Below are positions 1-7,669 of a DNA stretch of 23,677 bases, piece after piece; the first letter of the stretch is position 1, and the number at the start of each line of letters is the position of its first letter. The DNA is from Gemmatimonadales bacterium UBA2982 (GTDB lineage: Bacteria; Gemmatimonadota; Gemmatimonadetes; Longimicrobiales; Gaopeijiaceae): assembly GCA_002347035.1 (NCBI GenBank), contig DEAM01000008.1, positions 1 to 23,677 on the forward strand, written 5' to 3'. The position numbers and the translations under genes are program-made. The notes under the pieces were generated by a model. The model saw nothing but the letters and a program-made list of their open reading frames with translations, did no database searches and was not told where the DNA came from.

Positions 1-63
1 AGTGTCACTCAGCAGGACTAGCTCCTGACGAGTTGTGTTGGGACGCTTTACATAAAGCTTGAT

Positions 64-93
64 GGGGACCGGAGGAGATTTCCTCCGGTCCCC
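64..93. terminator. Perfect 13-bp hairpin, possible terminator of an upstream gene
   Basis: Arms 64-76 and 81-93 are exact reverse complements around the four-base loop GATT, giving a GC-rich stem. A short run of four T lies at 101-104, seven bases past the stem, so this is not a textbook intrinsic terminator. It sits 26 bases before the first start codon. It could end transcription of an off-window gene or act as a 5' leader stem for the gene at 119. Bases 1-63 show nothing else I can name. Confidence 0.55.
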
Positions 94-118
94 GATGTAC
101 TTTTAGAGGGAGTCGACG

Positions 119-562
119 ATGAGGACGTTGTTTTCTGCTACCGTTCTGCTGGTTGCTTCATCCCTTCCTGTCTCGGGGCAGATTATGGAGATGAACGGCA
201 GTTGGGAGCTGAACCCCCATAAGTCCATTGGCCCTAGCCCCGCCCAGGAAACGCTGGTATTTGATATCTCAAAGGGGATCCAGCGTTACACGATGACTGC
301 GCGGAATGAAGATGGAAGTAACTCGCTAAACCAATGGGAGATCCAGTACGACGGGAAAGACCACCCGACTCGAACGCCCGGTAACACGGCTTCCGTTCGT
401 CGTCTTGGCGAGAAGACTGAATTTGTGGTCAATAAGAGCAGCGGGGATATCACTTCGACCTACACCCGTGTGCTGGTTGACGATGACCGTACCATCATGT
501 CCGTCGGTAGAAATGCTGATGGTGATATTCTCTGGGTACGTGTCTTTGAAAAGAAGCAATGA
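119..562 (+). CDS. Small secreted beta-rich protein of unknown function
   Basis: A 147-residue protein beginning with a Sec signal peptide (hydrophobic stretch about residues 4-19, likely cleavage near the SGQ at 19-21). The start ATG has a purine-rich AGAGGGAG at 105-112, six bases upstream. The mature part opens with a GSWELNPHKS segment and alternates short polar and hydrophobic strands, as in small lipocalin-like barrels found as unannotated proteins in Acidobacteriota and Gemmatimonadota; that comparison is from memory. There are no cysteines and no visible catalytic motif. It probably works in the periplasm or outside the cell, perhaps binding a small ligand. It lies upstream of, and co-directional with, the cyclase gene, 148 bases away. 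Confidence 0.7.
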   Translation: MRTLFSATVLLVASSLPVSGQIMEMNGSWELNPHKSIGPSPAQETLVFDISKGIQRYTMTARNEDGSNSLNQWEIQYDGKDHPTRTPGNTASVRRLGEKTEFVVNKSSGDITSTYTRVLVDDDRTIMSVGRNADGDILWVRVFEKKQ

Positions 563-585
563 AACTTCCTTCACTCAGGAAAGTT
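563..585 (+). terminator. Weak bulged hairpin directly after the stop codon
   Basis: AACTTCCT at 563-570 pairs with 577-585 with one bulged A at 580, giving an eight-pair stem and a six-base loop immediately after the TGA at 560-562. There is no T-run after it. It may weakly terminate transcription or be chance. The rest of the gap up to 710 shows nothing else. Confidence 0.25.
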
Positions 586-696
586 CTGAAGACCCAGAGC
601 TATTCTTGTGATTGAAGGGTTGGGATTTTAGAGGTCTGTTGAGCGGTCAGCACCAGAGTTGTGACCGTGGTCGTTTATGTACAATGACTAAGAGTC

Positions 697-704
697 GAGG
701 GGTG
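697..704 (+). promoter_or_regulatory. Ribosome binding site that decides the cyclase start
   Basis: GAGGGGTG sits six bases before ATG 711. It supports that start over the in-frame TTG at 612 and ATG at 684, which would put about 33 or 9 extra residues in front of an otherwise normal signal peptide. Confidence 0.6.
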
Positions 705-710
705 ATTTTG

Positions 711-1739
711 ATGAAGAACTTCGCTGCAGTGCTGCTCGCAGTGTTTTTGATCGCTTCCAGTGCTGCCGCACAGGAGAGATTCGCGGTTCATCCAGCTACA
801 CAAGATCCAGCAGTCAGGGTGGATTTGGCTCAACTCGGAGAGTGGGAGAAAGATCTTTCTAACTGGGGTCGTTGGGGCGCCGACGATCAGATCGGCACTT
901 TGAACATGATCACACCACAGAAAAGCGTGCAGGCAGCCCGTTTGGTTCGGGATGGTATCACCGTCTCGTTAGGCCATTTTGTGACTCTGGAAGATGCGAT
1001 GGATAGCCAGACGTTCGGACCGACCGAACACTGGATGACCTCCGTAGATCCTAATACGGGACTTCCGAGGTTCGCTCTTGATGCTATCAGTTTCTCCTTA
1101 CATGACGGGATGCTCTCTCACCTCGACGCTCTATGCCACTACCGCACAGAGATCGACGGGGAGTTCGTCATATACAATGGCTACCCTCAGAACCTTGATG
1201 CCGATGGATGCAAAGACCTAGCGATTGATCGGATGGGTGACGGCTATGTAACCAGGGGCATTCTGGTCGATATCCCATTACTTAGAGGCGTAGATTATTT
1301 AGAGCCCAGCACCCCGATTTTCGTATCTGATCTAGAGGAGTGGGAGGAGTTCGCAGGCGTAGAGGTCCAGCCTGGAGACGTTCTTCTAGTGAGGGGTGGG
1401 CGTTGGGAGAAACGGGCACAGGAAGGTCCATGGGCGTACGGCCAAGGTGGAGCAGGTCTGCATGCCTCAGTACTTCCATGGCTGCACGAGCGCGGGGTAT
1501 CGCTTCTCGTCGGGGACGCTGTAAATGACGTACAACCGTCTGGGGTAGAGGGGATTAACCGGCCAGTTCATCAGCTGACTCAGGTCAACCTCGGCCTCCC
1601 ACTAGTAGATAATGGATACCTCCGGGACGTGGCTAGAGTAGCTCGTGAACTACAGCGATGGGAATTCATGGTCTCCTGGCAAATCTCGAAGGTCCCAGGA
1701 GGAACAGCGGGTCCGTTCAACGCGATAGCAACCTTCTAG
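711..1739 (+). CDS. Secreted cyclase-family (kynurenine formamidase-like) metal hydrolase
   Basis: 342 residues from ATG 711. Residues 1-20 form a Sec signal peptide ending in SSAAAQE. The body matches the cyclase family (PF04199), whose members include bacterial kynurenine formamidase and other metal-dependent amide or ester hydrolases. The metal-binding signature is visible as HDGMLSHLDALCH: H131, H137, D139 and H143. The usual HxGTHxD is altered, with ML in place of the GT-type turn. A later GDVLLVRGGRW segment and the C-terminal VPGGTAGPFNAIA stretch are also typical. The protein is longer than a minimal kynurenine formamidase (about 210 residues), as in the exported subgroup. The substrate cannot be read from the sequence, so the activity is inferred as hydrolysis of an amide, lactone or ester in the periplasm. 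It is followed after 90 bases by the CBM9-like barrel gene. Confidence 0.85.
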   Translation: MKNFAAVLLAVFLIASSAAAQERFAVHPATQDPAVRVDLAQLGEWEKDLSNWGRWGADDQIGTLNMITPQKSVQAARLVRDGITVSLGHFVTLEDAMDSQTFGPTEHWMTSVDPNTGLPRFALDAISFSLHDGMLSHLDALCHYRTEIDGEFVIYNGYPQNLDADGCKDLAIDRMGDGYVTRGILVDIPLLRGVDYLEPSTPIFVSDLEEWEEFAGVEVQPGDVLLVRGGRWEKRAQEGPWAYGQGGAGLHASVLPWLHERGVSLLVGDAVNDVQPSGVEGINRPVHQLTQVNLGLPLVDNGYLRDVARVARELQRWEFMVSWQISKVPGGTAGPFNAIATF

Positions 1740-1829
1740 GTGACGTAGGCTAAGTTCCATAACACACTTGCACTACAGTTCACTAAGGGTAGGATTGTCG
1801 GCTGCTGAAGTTTTCCTTACAGCCTTTCC

Positions 1830-4589
1830 TTGATCCCTACTTCAACCCTTCTGGTGCCAGTGCGTCTTACTCTTATTCTTGCAGCAATGTGCGTCACGGT
1901 GGGTTTTCCGTCCTCGGTGCTTACCCAAGTGTTGCCAGAAGGCGCAGGCTCCACAAACAACGATGGATACGATCATAACCTAGTGCCAGTCGCACTTGCG
2001 ACTCGGCTCTCCCAGGAGATAACTGTCAATGGAGTGCTAGACGAATCAGCCTGGACATTTGCCTCACCAATTGCAGATCTAACGCAGACACTTCCCAACG
2101 AGGGTGATCCCGTATCTGAGTACACTGAGGTACGTGTGCTCTACGATGACGCCGCGATCTACATCGGTGTACGGTTAGATGATCGAAGTCCGGTCACAAC
2201 CAGGCTAGCACGCAGGGATTCAGGACTGGGCGATTCTGACCGATTCGTACTGATGTTAGATAGTTACCACGATCATGAAACGGCCTACCGCTTTTGGACG
2301 AACCCGTCGGGTGTAAAGGGGGATGCTATAGTGACGGGCAACCAAAGCGGTCGCGGCGATTCCTCGTGGGATCCAGTCTGGGAGGTAGCGACTTCAGTGA
2401 CAGAGTCAGGTTGGGTGGTCGAGATGCGCATTCCATTTAGCCAGCTTCGATTCGGTCGAGATCTTGAACAGACATGGGGCATACAGGTTGAGCGGTTTAT
2501 TCATAGAAACCAGGAGGATGCTGCCTTCCCTTTCACTCCGCTACTCGAGCGAGCGGGGGTATCACGTTTTGCCCACCTAGAAGGCCTTTCAGGGGTTGAG
2601 CCTGGTCAGCGTCTCGAGTTGCTCCCGTACGCGGTCGCCCGTGGAGAGTACTTACAACTCAAATCTCCTGCGGGTGTGACGTTTGAGAACCCCTTTCGGA
2701 GCGGCAAAGATCATTTTGGCGGAATGGGATTAGACCTTAAGTACCGACTGGCCTCTAACGTCACACTAGATGCCACGGTCAATCCAGATTTTGGCCAAGT
2801 CGAGCTTGATCCTTCCGTTATTAACCTCACCGCCTTTGAGACGAGGTATAATGAGCGGCGTCCTTTCTTCGTAGAAGGAGCTGACATCTTCAGTTTTGGT
2901 GAGGGTGGCCCGTCGGGCAGCGTTGGTCGTCCCCCGGAAATCTTCTACTCTCGTCGGATTGGCAGGTCACCGAGGGGCGCTGTGCCTCATCAAGCTGTCT
3001 TCTCAGACGTTCCTACGGCCACAACAATCCTAGGTGCTGCCAAGGTTACTGGACGATTCGGGGATGGTTGGACAGTTGGGATCATGGAGGCTGTGACTCA
3101 GGAGGAAGTAGGCGCATTCGTAGACGAGACGCAGAAGAGTGATCGGATTGCGGTCGAGCCTGCAGGTAATCACTTAGTAGGACGACTGAGACGCCAGATT
3201 CGCGGAGGAGCCTCTCGTTTCGGTGTGATCGGGACCGCTGCGAATCGCGATGTGGTAGGCGGAAATTTTGAGAACCGCCTCCATTCATCTGCATATGCTG
3301 GAGGGTTCGATTTCGCCCACGAGTCACTCGACCGGACTTGGCTATTCACAGGAGCACTAGCTGGGAGCTACGTCGGTGGAGACCCGAGTCGGATCACGCT
3401 TACCCAACGATCATCAGCACGTTATTACCAGAGGCCTGATGCCGACCATGTGGAGGTTGATCCACTGGGTACTTCGCTGGATGGGCTTTACGCGATGGGG
3501 TATATCGGCAAGCAAGCGGGAAACTTCACAATGAGGAACGGGTTCGCGTACATCAGTCCTGGTTTTGAGGTTAACGATCTTGGGTTTCAGTCGGATGCTG
3601 ACCGGATCCTTTTTGATACGCACTACCAGTATACGCAGCCAACTCCTGGACGTTTTCTGCGTCGGTGGAGCGTCAATGGTAGTCCGGATGCAAAGTGGAA
3701 CACAGCAGGTGATCGCGTGTTCGCGAACTTTAATACCCAGGCAAGTCTCACATTCTTGAACTACTGGAGCACATCGTTTCGGGCACAATTCGATCCTTGG
3801 GTGGATGATGACCGACTTACGAGAGGTGGTCCGATGGCTCGCGAACCGGGTAGCTTCAACGGAAGGTTTAGGCTGAGTTCAGATAGCCGGCGTACTGTGA
3901 CGACAAGCGCGAACTACAGTTGGACTTCTTACGACGCTGGAGCGTGGAATCGCCAAGTATCATTCAATGCGAGTGCGCGTGTAAGCGAGAGGTGGACCTT
4001 CAGTGTGGGCCCATCCTATTCGCGGTCGCACTCTGTGTCGCAATACGTCTCTCGTATCAATGATCCGCTGGCCACATCCACATTTGGGAGTCGGTACGTG
4101 TTCTCAGATCTGGATCGGACGACGTTCTCAATGAACGGGCGTCTGAACGTGACCTTCACGCCGACTATATCACTTCAACTCTACGTCGAGCCCTTCATCT
4201 CGGTGGGTAATTATGGGGCCCTCAAGGAGTTTGCTACTCCAGGGACTTTCGATTTTATCGAGTATGGTACTGATGCGGGTACCATTGAAGAGACCACGAG
4301 TGGGAGCTATGAAATTGATCCCGACGGGGTGGGGGCAGCTCCTGCATTCGAGATTAGGAACCGAGACTTTAGCTACCGAAGCTTACTCGGCAATGCTGTC
4401 TTCCGCTGGGACTGGCGACCGGGATCAACCCTTTTCTTGGTTTGGCAGCAGCGACGCATCAATCGACTTGCTGCCGGAGATCATTCCGGAGTTGGCGAGT
4501 TTGATCTCTGGCGGGACGCAGACGCCATGTTCGACTTCAAGCCTGACAACATTTTTATGGTGAAGATGAACTACTGGCTCAATCCGTAG
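1830..4589 (+). CDS. CBM9-like/DUF5916 outer-membrane barrel protein
   Basis: Up to 919 residues. About residues 50-225 form a CBM9-like domain (LDESAW at 70-75, an EVRVLYDDAAIYIGVRLDD strand pair, FWTNPSG, and EMRIPFSQLRF near 198-208). The remainder is the DUF5916-type beta-barrel region with its signature NPDFGQVELDPS and RPFFVEGADIF segments at roughly residues 319-355. It ends in aromatic-rich strands and YWLNP, which fits an outer-membrane barrel. Such proteins are common in Bacteroidota, Gemmatimonadota and Acidobacteriota. Their function is unproven, but they are often linked to carbohydrate or polymer binding or transport. The start is uncertain: no ATG precedes the signal peptide. 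Candidates are TTG 1830, GTG 1854 and GTG 1860; ATG 1887 would cut into the hydrophobic stretch. None has a clear ribosome binding site, and an in-frame stop at 1806 excludes anything farther upstream. Six bases separate its stop from the convergent NHL gene. Confidence 0.85.
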   Translation: MIPTSTLLVPVRLTLILAAMCVTVGFPSSVLTQVLPEGAGSTNNDGYDHNLVPVALATRLSQEITVNGVLDESAWTFASPIADLTQTLPNEGDPVSEYTEVRVLYDDAAIYIGVRLDDRSPVTTRLARRDSGLGDSDRFVLMLDSYHDHETAYRFWTNPSGVKGDAIVTGNQSGRGDSSWDPVWEVATSVTESGWVVEMRIPFSQLRFGRDLEQTWGIQVERFIHRNQEDAAFPFTPLLERAGVSRFAHLEGLSGVEPGQRLELLPYAVARGEYLQLKSPAGVTFENPFRSGKDHFGGMGLDLKYRLASNVTLDATVNPDFGQVELDPSVINLTAFETRYNERRPFFVEGADIFSFGEGGPSGSVGRPPEIFYSRRIGRSPRGAVPHQAVFSDVPTATTILGAAKVTGRFGDGWTVGIMEAVTQEEVGAFVDETQKSDRIAVEPAGNHLVGRLRRQIRGGASRFGVIGTAANRDVVGGNFENRLHSSAYAGGFDFAHESLDRTWLFTGALAGSYVGGDPSRITLTQRSSARYYQRPDADHVEVDPLGTSLDGLYAMGYIGKQAGNFTMRNGFAYISPGFEVNDLGFQSDADRILFDTHYQYTQPTPGRFLRRWSVNGSPDAKWNTAGDRVFANFNTQASLTFLNYWSTSFRAQFDPWVDDDRLTRGGPMAREPGSFNGRFRLSSDSRRTVTTSANYSWTSYDAGAWNRQVSFNASARVSERWTFSVGPSYSRSHSVSQYVSRINDPLATSTFGSRYVFSDLDRTTFSMNGRLNVTFTPTISLQLYVEPFISVGNYGALKEFATPGTFDFIEYGTDAGTIEETTSGSYEIDPDGVGAAPAFEIRNRDFSYRSLLGNAVFRWDWRPGSTLFLVWQQRRINRLAAGDHSGVGEFDLWRDADAMFDFKPDNIFMVKMNYWLNP

Positions 4590-4595
4590 TCGGAT

Positions 4596-5723
4596 TTAGA
4601 CAGCACCTTCCAGCGCTCTTACGCGGTGACTTTCGCTGTCGGTTACATAAACGACACCCTCGTTAACGAAGACACCATGAGGTCGGTCCATCTTACAACT
4701 GTGAGGATCTCCGTCGGGTCCGTCCCCTCGTTCTCCGTTGCCGAGTACCGTCTCAAGAATTCCAGTACGTAGGCTCATGCGCCTGATTACGTGGTTCTCA
4801 GTGTCCACGATGTAGAGACTCTCATCTTGCCCTGAGTATGCTATTCCTTTGGGGCCGTTGAATGTAGCCTCGAGTGCCGGTCCGCCATCTCCGGTATAGC
4901 CAGTTTCTCCTGTTCCCGCGATTCGCTCCAGGCTCCCGGCGAGTAAATTCAAACGGAAGACGGCATTTCCCTCACGGAGAACTAAGTAGGCGTTTCCTTC
5001 ATTGTCGGTGTCGAGGGACCGAGGGCCACGAAGTGGAGTCCCTGCTAAGGGACCAGAGTTCGGTGTGGCAGCTTGCCGGTCACCTGTGCCTGAAAGGGTG
5101 GAGATCAATCCATTCTGCATGTTGACCGACCTCACACGTCCGTTACCGATATCACAGATGAGGAGGTTTCCATCGGCGTCGAATGCTATGCTGTGTGGCT
5201 GCCTTAACTGTGCAGTTATGGCAGGTCCGCCGTCTCCTGAGAATCCAGCTTCGCCCGTCCCGGCCACAGTAGACACTACCCCCGTATTTGCGTCGATGCG
5301 CCGGACAGCATGACTGTCGCGCTCGACGACGAAGAGGTGACGGTCACGGTCGAAACGAATCTCATGCGGTGCTGAGAAAGATGCCTGAAGTGCAAGCTGA
5401 CCGTCACCTTCGTATGCCTTATCCCCGGTACCAGCGATTGTGGTTAACCGCTGCGTACCTAAGTCGAGGCGTCTGGTGCGACCCGTGTCGACCTCACAGA
5501 AGTAGAGGGCGCCGTCGGGACCGACTACCACCCCGTATGGATTGTTAACCTGTGTTTCCGTGCCGATTAGGCCGCGCTGTCCCTCCATTTCGTATCCAGC
5601 CACACCTGTGCCAGCGATTGTGCGAACTAAACTCTGACGTGCAAACAATCGTCTTGGCTGTGCCGCGAATGGCACTGTTACTGCTACGCTCTGAAGGAAC
5701 CGACGTCGTGTATAAATAGTCAT
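4596..5723 (-). CDS. TAT-exported NHL-repeat beta-propeller protein
   Basis: 375 residues. The N-terminus MTIYTRRRFLQS is a twin-arginine leader (RRRFLQ at 6-11) followed by a hydrophobic stretch, so the protein is probably exported folded. The mature part has six near-identical repeats, each opening with a [IVL]xGTG-type turn (about residues 35, 95, 152, 209, 269 and 324) and often continuing with xGDGGPA. This is the pattern of a six-bladed NHL propeller. Phrases such as PYGVVVGPDGALYFCEVD and PHSIAFDADGNLLICD are typical. NHL propellers usually bind ligands or partners and some are lyases; no catalytic site is evident here. The start has only a weak upstream purine signal. It is divergent from the methyltransferase gene, with 86 bases between the starts, and convergent with the DUF5916 gene. 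Confidence 0.85.
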   Translation of the reverse strand: MTIYTRRRFLQSVAVTVPFAAQPRRLFARQSLVRTIAGTGVAGYEMEGQRGLIGTETQVNNPYGVVVGPDGALYFCEVDTGRTRRLDLGTQRLTTIAGTGDKAYEGDGQLALQASFSAPHEIRFDRDRHLFVVERDSHAVRRIDANTGVVSTVAGTGEAGFSGDGGPAITAQLRQPHSIAFDADGNLLICDIGNGRVRSVNMQNGLISTLSGTGDRQAATPNSGPLAGTPLRGPRSLDTDNEGNAYLVLREGNAVFRLNLLAGSLERIAGTGETGYTGDGGPALEATFNGPKGIAYSGQDESLYIVDTENHVIRRMSLRTGILETVLGNGERGDGPDGDPHSCKMDRPHGVFVNEGVVYVTDSESHRVRALEGAV

Positions 5724-5809
5724 TCTGGGAACCTGATATAGTAGTGCGTGCCGCGCTAGATACGTGCTGGCTTCTTTCCCTTATGTCGCTCACCGCACAT
5801 GATCTACCG

Positions 5810-7114
5810 ATGAAACAATTTCTACTCTTCGCTGCAATCTTCCTAACTGCTGGACTGAACTCGCTCCTTGCTCAGGATCTTCCACTTGAGCTTCCAGGGC
5901 GGGTTCCGGCACCGGTCATGAGCTACCGAGGAGCCGATTGGTTGGAACGCCCTGAGCGGCTTGAAGAAGAGCTTCCTGATCAGATGCTTCGAGTGCTAGG
6001 GCTTGAGGACGGGGACGTGGTCGCTGACATGGGTGCTGGATCGGGTTTCCACACACGTCGCATTGCTCGCCTGGTGGCACCTACTGGCACGGTATACGCA
6101 GTCGATATTCAACCAGAGATGTTAGAGATATTAGAGCGCAATGTCGCTGATGAAGGACTTACGGGTGTCGTTCCTCTTTTAGGCGAGGCCGACGATCCCG
6201 GACTTCCTGCTGGGCAGGTGGATTGGATTTTGCTTGTGGATGTCTATCATGAGCTTTCGAATTATGAAATTATGCTGACCAAGATGCGGGAGGCGTTGAG
6301 CACTGAGGGCCGCATAGCACTGGTCGAATACCGTGTTGAGGACGGAAGTGGCGACCATATTTTGGCGGCCCATCGCATGTCCGTGCGCCAGGTCCTTCGT
6401 GAGTGGGGCCCTGCCGGATTCGATCTAGTCGAGTTACATGAATTCCTTCCGAGCCAGCATCTTTTTGTGTTTGCGGCATCCGACAGAAGTGAACGTCAGA
6501 TAGCGGAGTATGATCTTTTAGAAGCAATTCAAGGTGGCCATGTTCGAGTCACAACGACTGGGCTGGGATCGTCGACGGTCTCTCTGTCCATTGAACGCAC
6601 GCGCGCCGAGCCCATGTTGATCACGCTACCTGTAGGCACTTACTTCGAAACCGGTGGTGGTAGCAGCGATATGATCGCGAGGCGTGATGGTTCCACCTTT
6701 CTCACCGAAGACGGTCCGCAGGATTGGGTGGTTCTCGCCCGTCGGGCACATCAAACGCGGGCGATCCCAGAGCCGGATGACTCCTTTGAGATTATCTCTG
6801 CTGAAGAGCACCGGGCTGAGCGTAATGTGATGTGGCTTTTTCAGGGACTCGATATTCATCCTGTCATACTTCCCATACTTGAGCAGCTAGGAGTATGGAT
6901 CGTTTCAGAAGATGCCGGATACGAGGATCTCATGGAGCACGCGTCAACGGTGCCCGTGCCCGTCGCAGATGTTATGGGACTGGCTGTGGCCTACGTCGCA
7001 CAGGCAGGCATTGATGTTACACGAACGCGAGCCTGGGCGGACCGTGACCGATATCTTTCCGCCCTTGCTGATGACGGCCTCCGTACTTTTTTAGAAGGCC
7101 TTAGCGAGAACTAA
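5810..7114 (+). CDS. Exported class I SAM-methyltransferase with an unassigned C-terminal domain
   Basis: 434 residues from ATG 5810. This start places MKQFLLFAAIFLTAGLNSLLAQ first, a clear Sec signal peptide; in-frame starts at 5744 and 5783 would only add a polar tail. Residues about 60-225 are a class I methyltransferase fold, with motif I DMGAGSGFHT at 73-82, a VYAVDIQPEML acidic-loop strand, VDVYHE at 143-148 and GRIALVEYR. About residues 232-434 form a second domain with ITLPVGTYFE, a DWVVLARRAHQT strand and LGVWIVSEDAGYEDLM. These faintly recall secreted beta domains carrying an 'AVWIVTDNA'-like motif, but I cannot name the family. An exported SAM-dependent enzyme is odd because SAM is cytoplasmic; it may bind another ligand or be a degenerate enzyme. 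The next gene starts 38 bases on, so they are likely co-transcribed. Confidence 0.8.
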   Translation: MKQFLLFAAIFLTAGLNSLLAQDLPLELPGRVPAPVMSYRGADWLERPERLEEELPDQMLRVLGLEDGDVVADMGAGSGFHTRRIARLVAPTGTVYAVDIQPEMLEILERNVADEGLTGVVPLLGEADDPGLPAGQVDWILLVDVYHELSNYEIMLTKMREALSTEGRIALVEYRVEDGSGDHILAAHRMSVRQVLREWGPAGFDLVELHEFLPSQHLFVFAASDRSERQIAEYDLLEAIQGGHVRVTTTGLGSSTVSLSIERTRAEPMLITLPVGTYFETGGGSSDMIARRDGSTFLTEDGPQDWVVLARRAHQTRAIPEPDDSFEIISAEEHRAERNVMWLFQGLDIHPVILPILEQLGVWIVSEDAGYEDLMEHASTVPVPVADVMGLAVAYVAQAGIDVTRTRAWADRDRYLSALADDGLRTFLEGLSEN

Positions 7115-7152
7115 TTGAAACAAGCCTCAGCCGAAATTGGGAGTACCTTCTG

Positions 7153-7587
7153 ATGCGTAAGATCTTCGCTGTGTTGCTTCTGATCATGATCTGGAACTCT
7201 ACAGTCCCGGCTGACATTCTGGCTCAGTCAGAGCGCTTTTTGGGTGCCTGGACGCTCGTGGAGTGGACCAATGTTAGAGACGGGGAAACCTTCTATCCTT
7301 ATGGGGAAGACCCAATTGGTCAGATCGTATATACCGAGAGTGGCAGAATGACAGCTGTGCTGATGCCCTCACCTGTCCCTGGTGAGTTCCCTAGCCAGTT
7401 TGTCGGATACTGGGGTGGGTTCAGTGTGCAGTCAGAGGCTGGCACGGTTACGCACCACGTTGAGGGCTCGCACAGCTCCCGCATGCGGAGGACGGATCAG
7501 GTAAGATACTTCCGGTTCGACGGTCCGGACCGCCTCGTCCTATCCCCCGGGGGGGATAGTGAACTCACGTGGGCACGGGTGCACTAG
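7153..7587 (+). CDS. Secreted lipocalin-like domain protein
   Basis: 144 residues with a Sec signal peptide (MRKIFAVLLLIMIW..., cleavage probably near ILAQS at 22-26). GGGAG-type purines at 7139-7143 precede ATG 7153 by nine bases. The mature sequence opens with RFLGAWTLVEW and continues with GQIVYTESGRMTAVLM and HHVEGSH, matching the small 'lipocalin-like domain' family (PF13924-type), which forms a one-domain beta-barrel. No catalytic residue is known for the family and the ligand is unknown. It follows the exported methyltransferase by 38 bases on the same strand. The 82-base gap after it, before the convergent dehydrogenase, shows no clear terminator. Confidence 0.75.
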   Translation: MRKIFAVLLLIMIWNSTVPADILAQSERFLGAWTLVEWTNVRDGETFYPYGEDPIGQIVYTESGRMTAVLMPSPVPGEFPSQFVGYWGGFSVQSEAGTVTHHVEGSHSSRMRRTDQVRYFRFDGPDRLVLSPGGDSELTWARVH

Positions 7588-7669
7588 GTTCCCAGATACG
7601 ACGCGGCCGGGTAGTGGTAGTATTAACTTGTCGAAAGCCTTTTGCCTGCAGTGTCGTTTTTCGGTCTCT

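Noticed and set aside
3414..3788. 124-residue minus-strand ORF inside the DUF5916 gene
   Set aside because: It is antisense to the barrel protein, with low-complexity composition and no motif or start signal.
5744..5809. Upstream extension of the methyltransferase start (GTG 5744 or ATG 5783)
   Set aside because: It adds residues before an otherwise standard signal peptide and has no better ribosome binding site.
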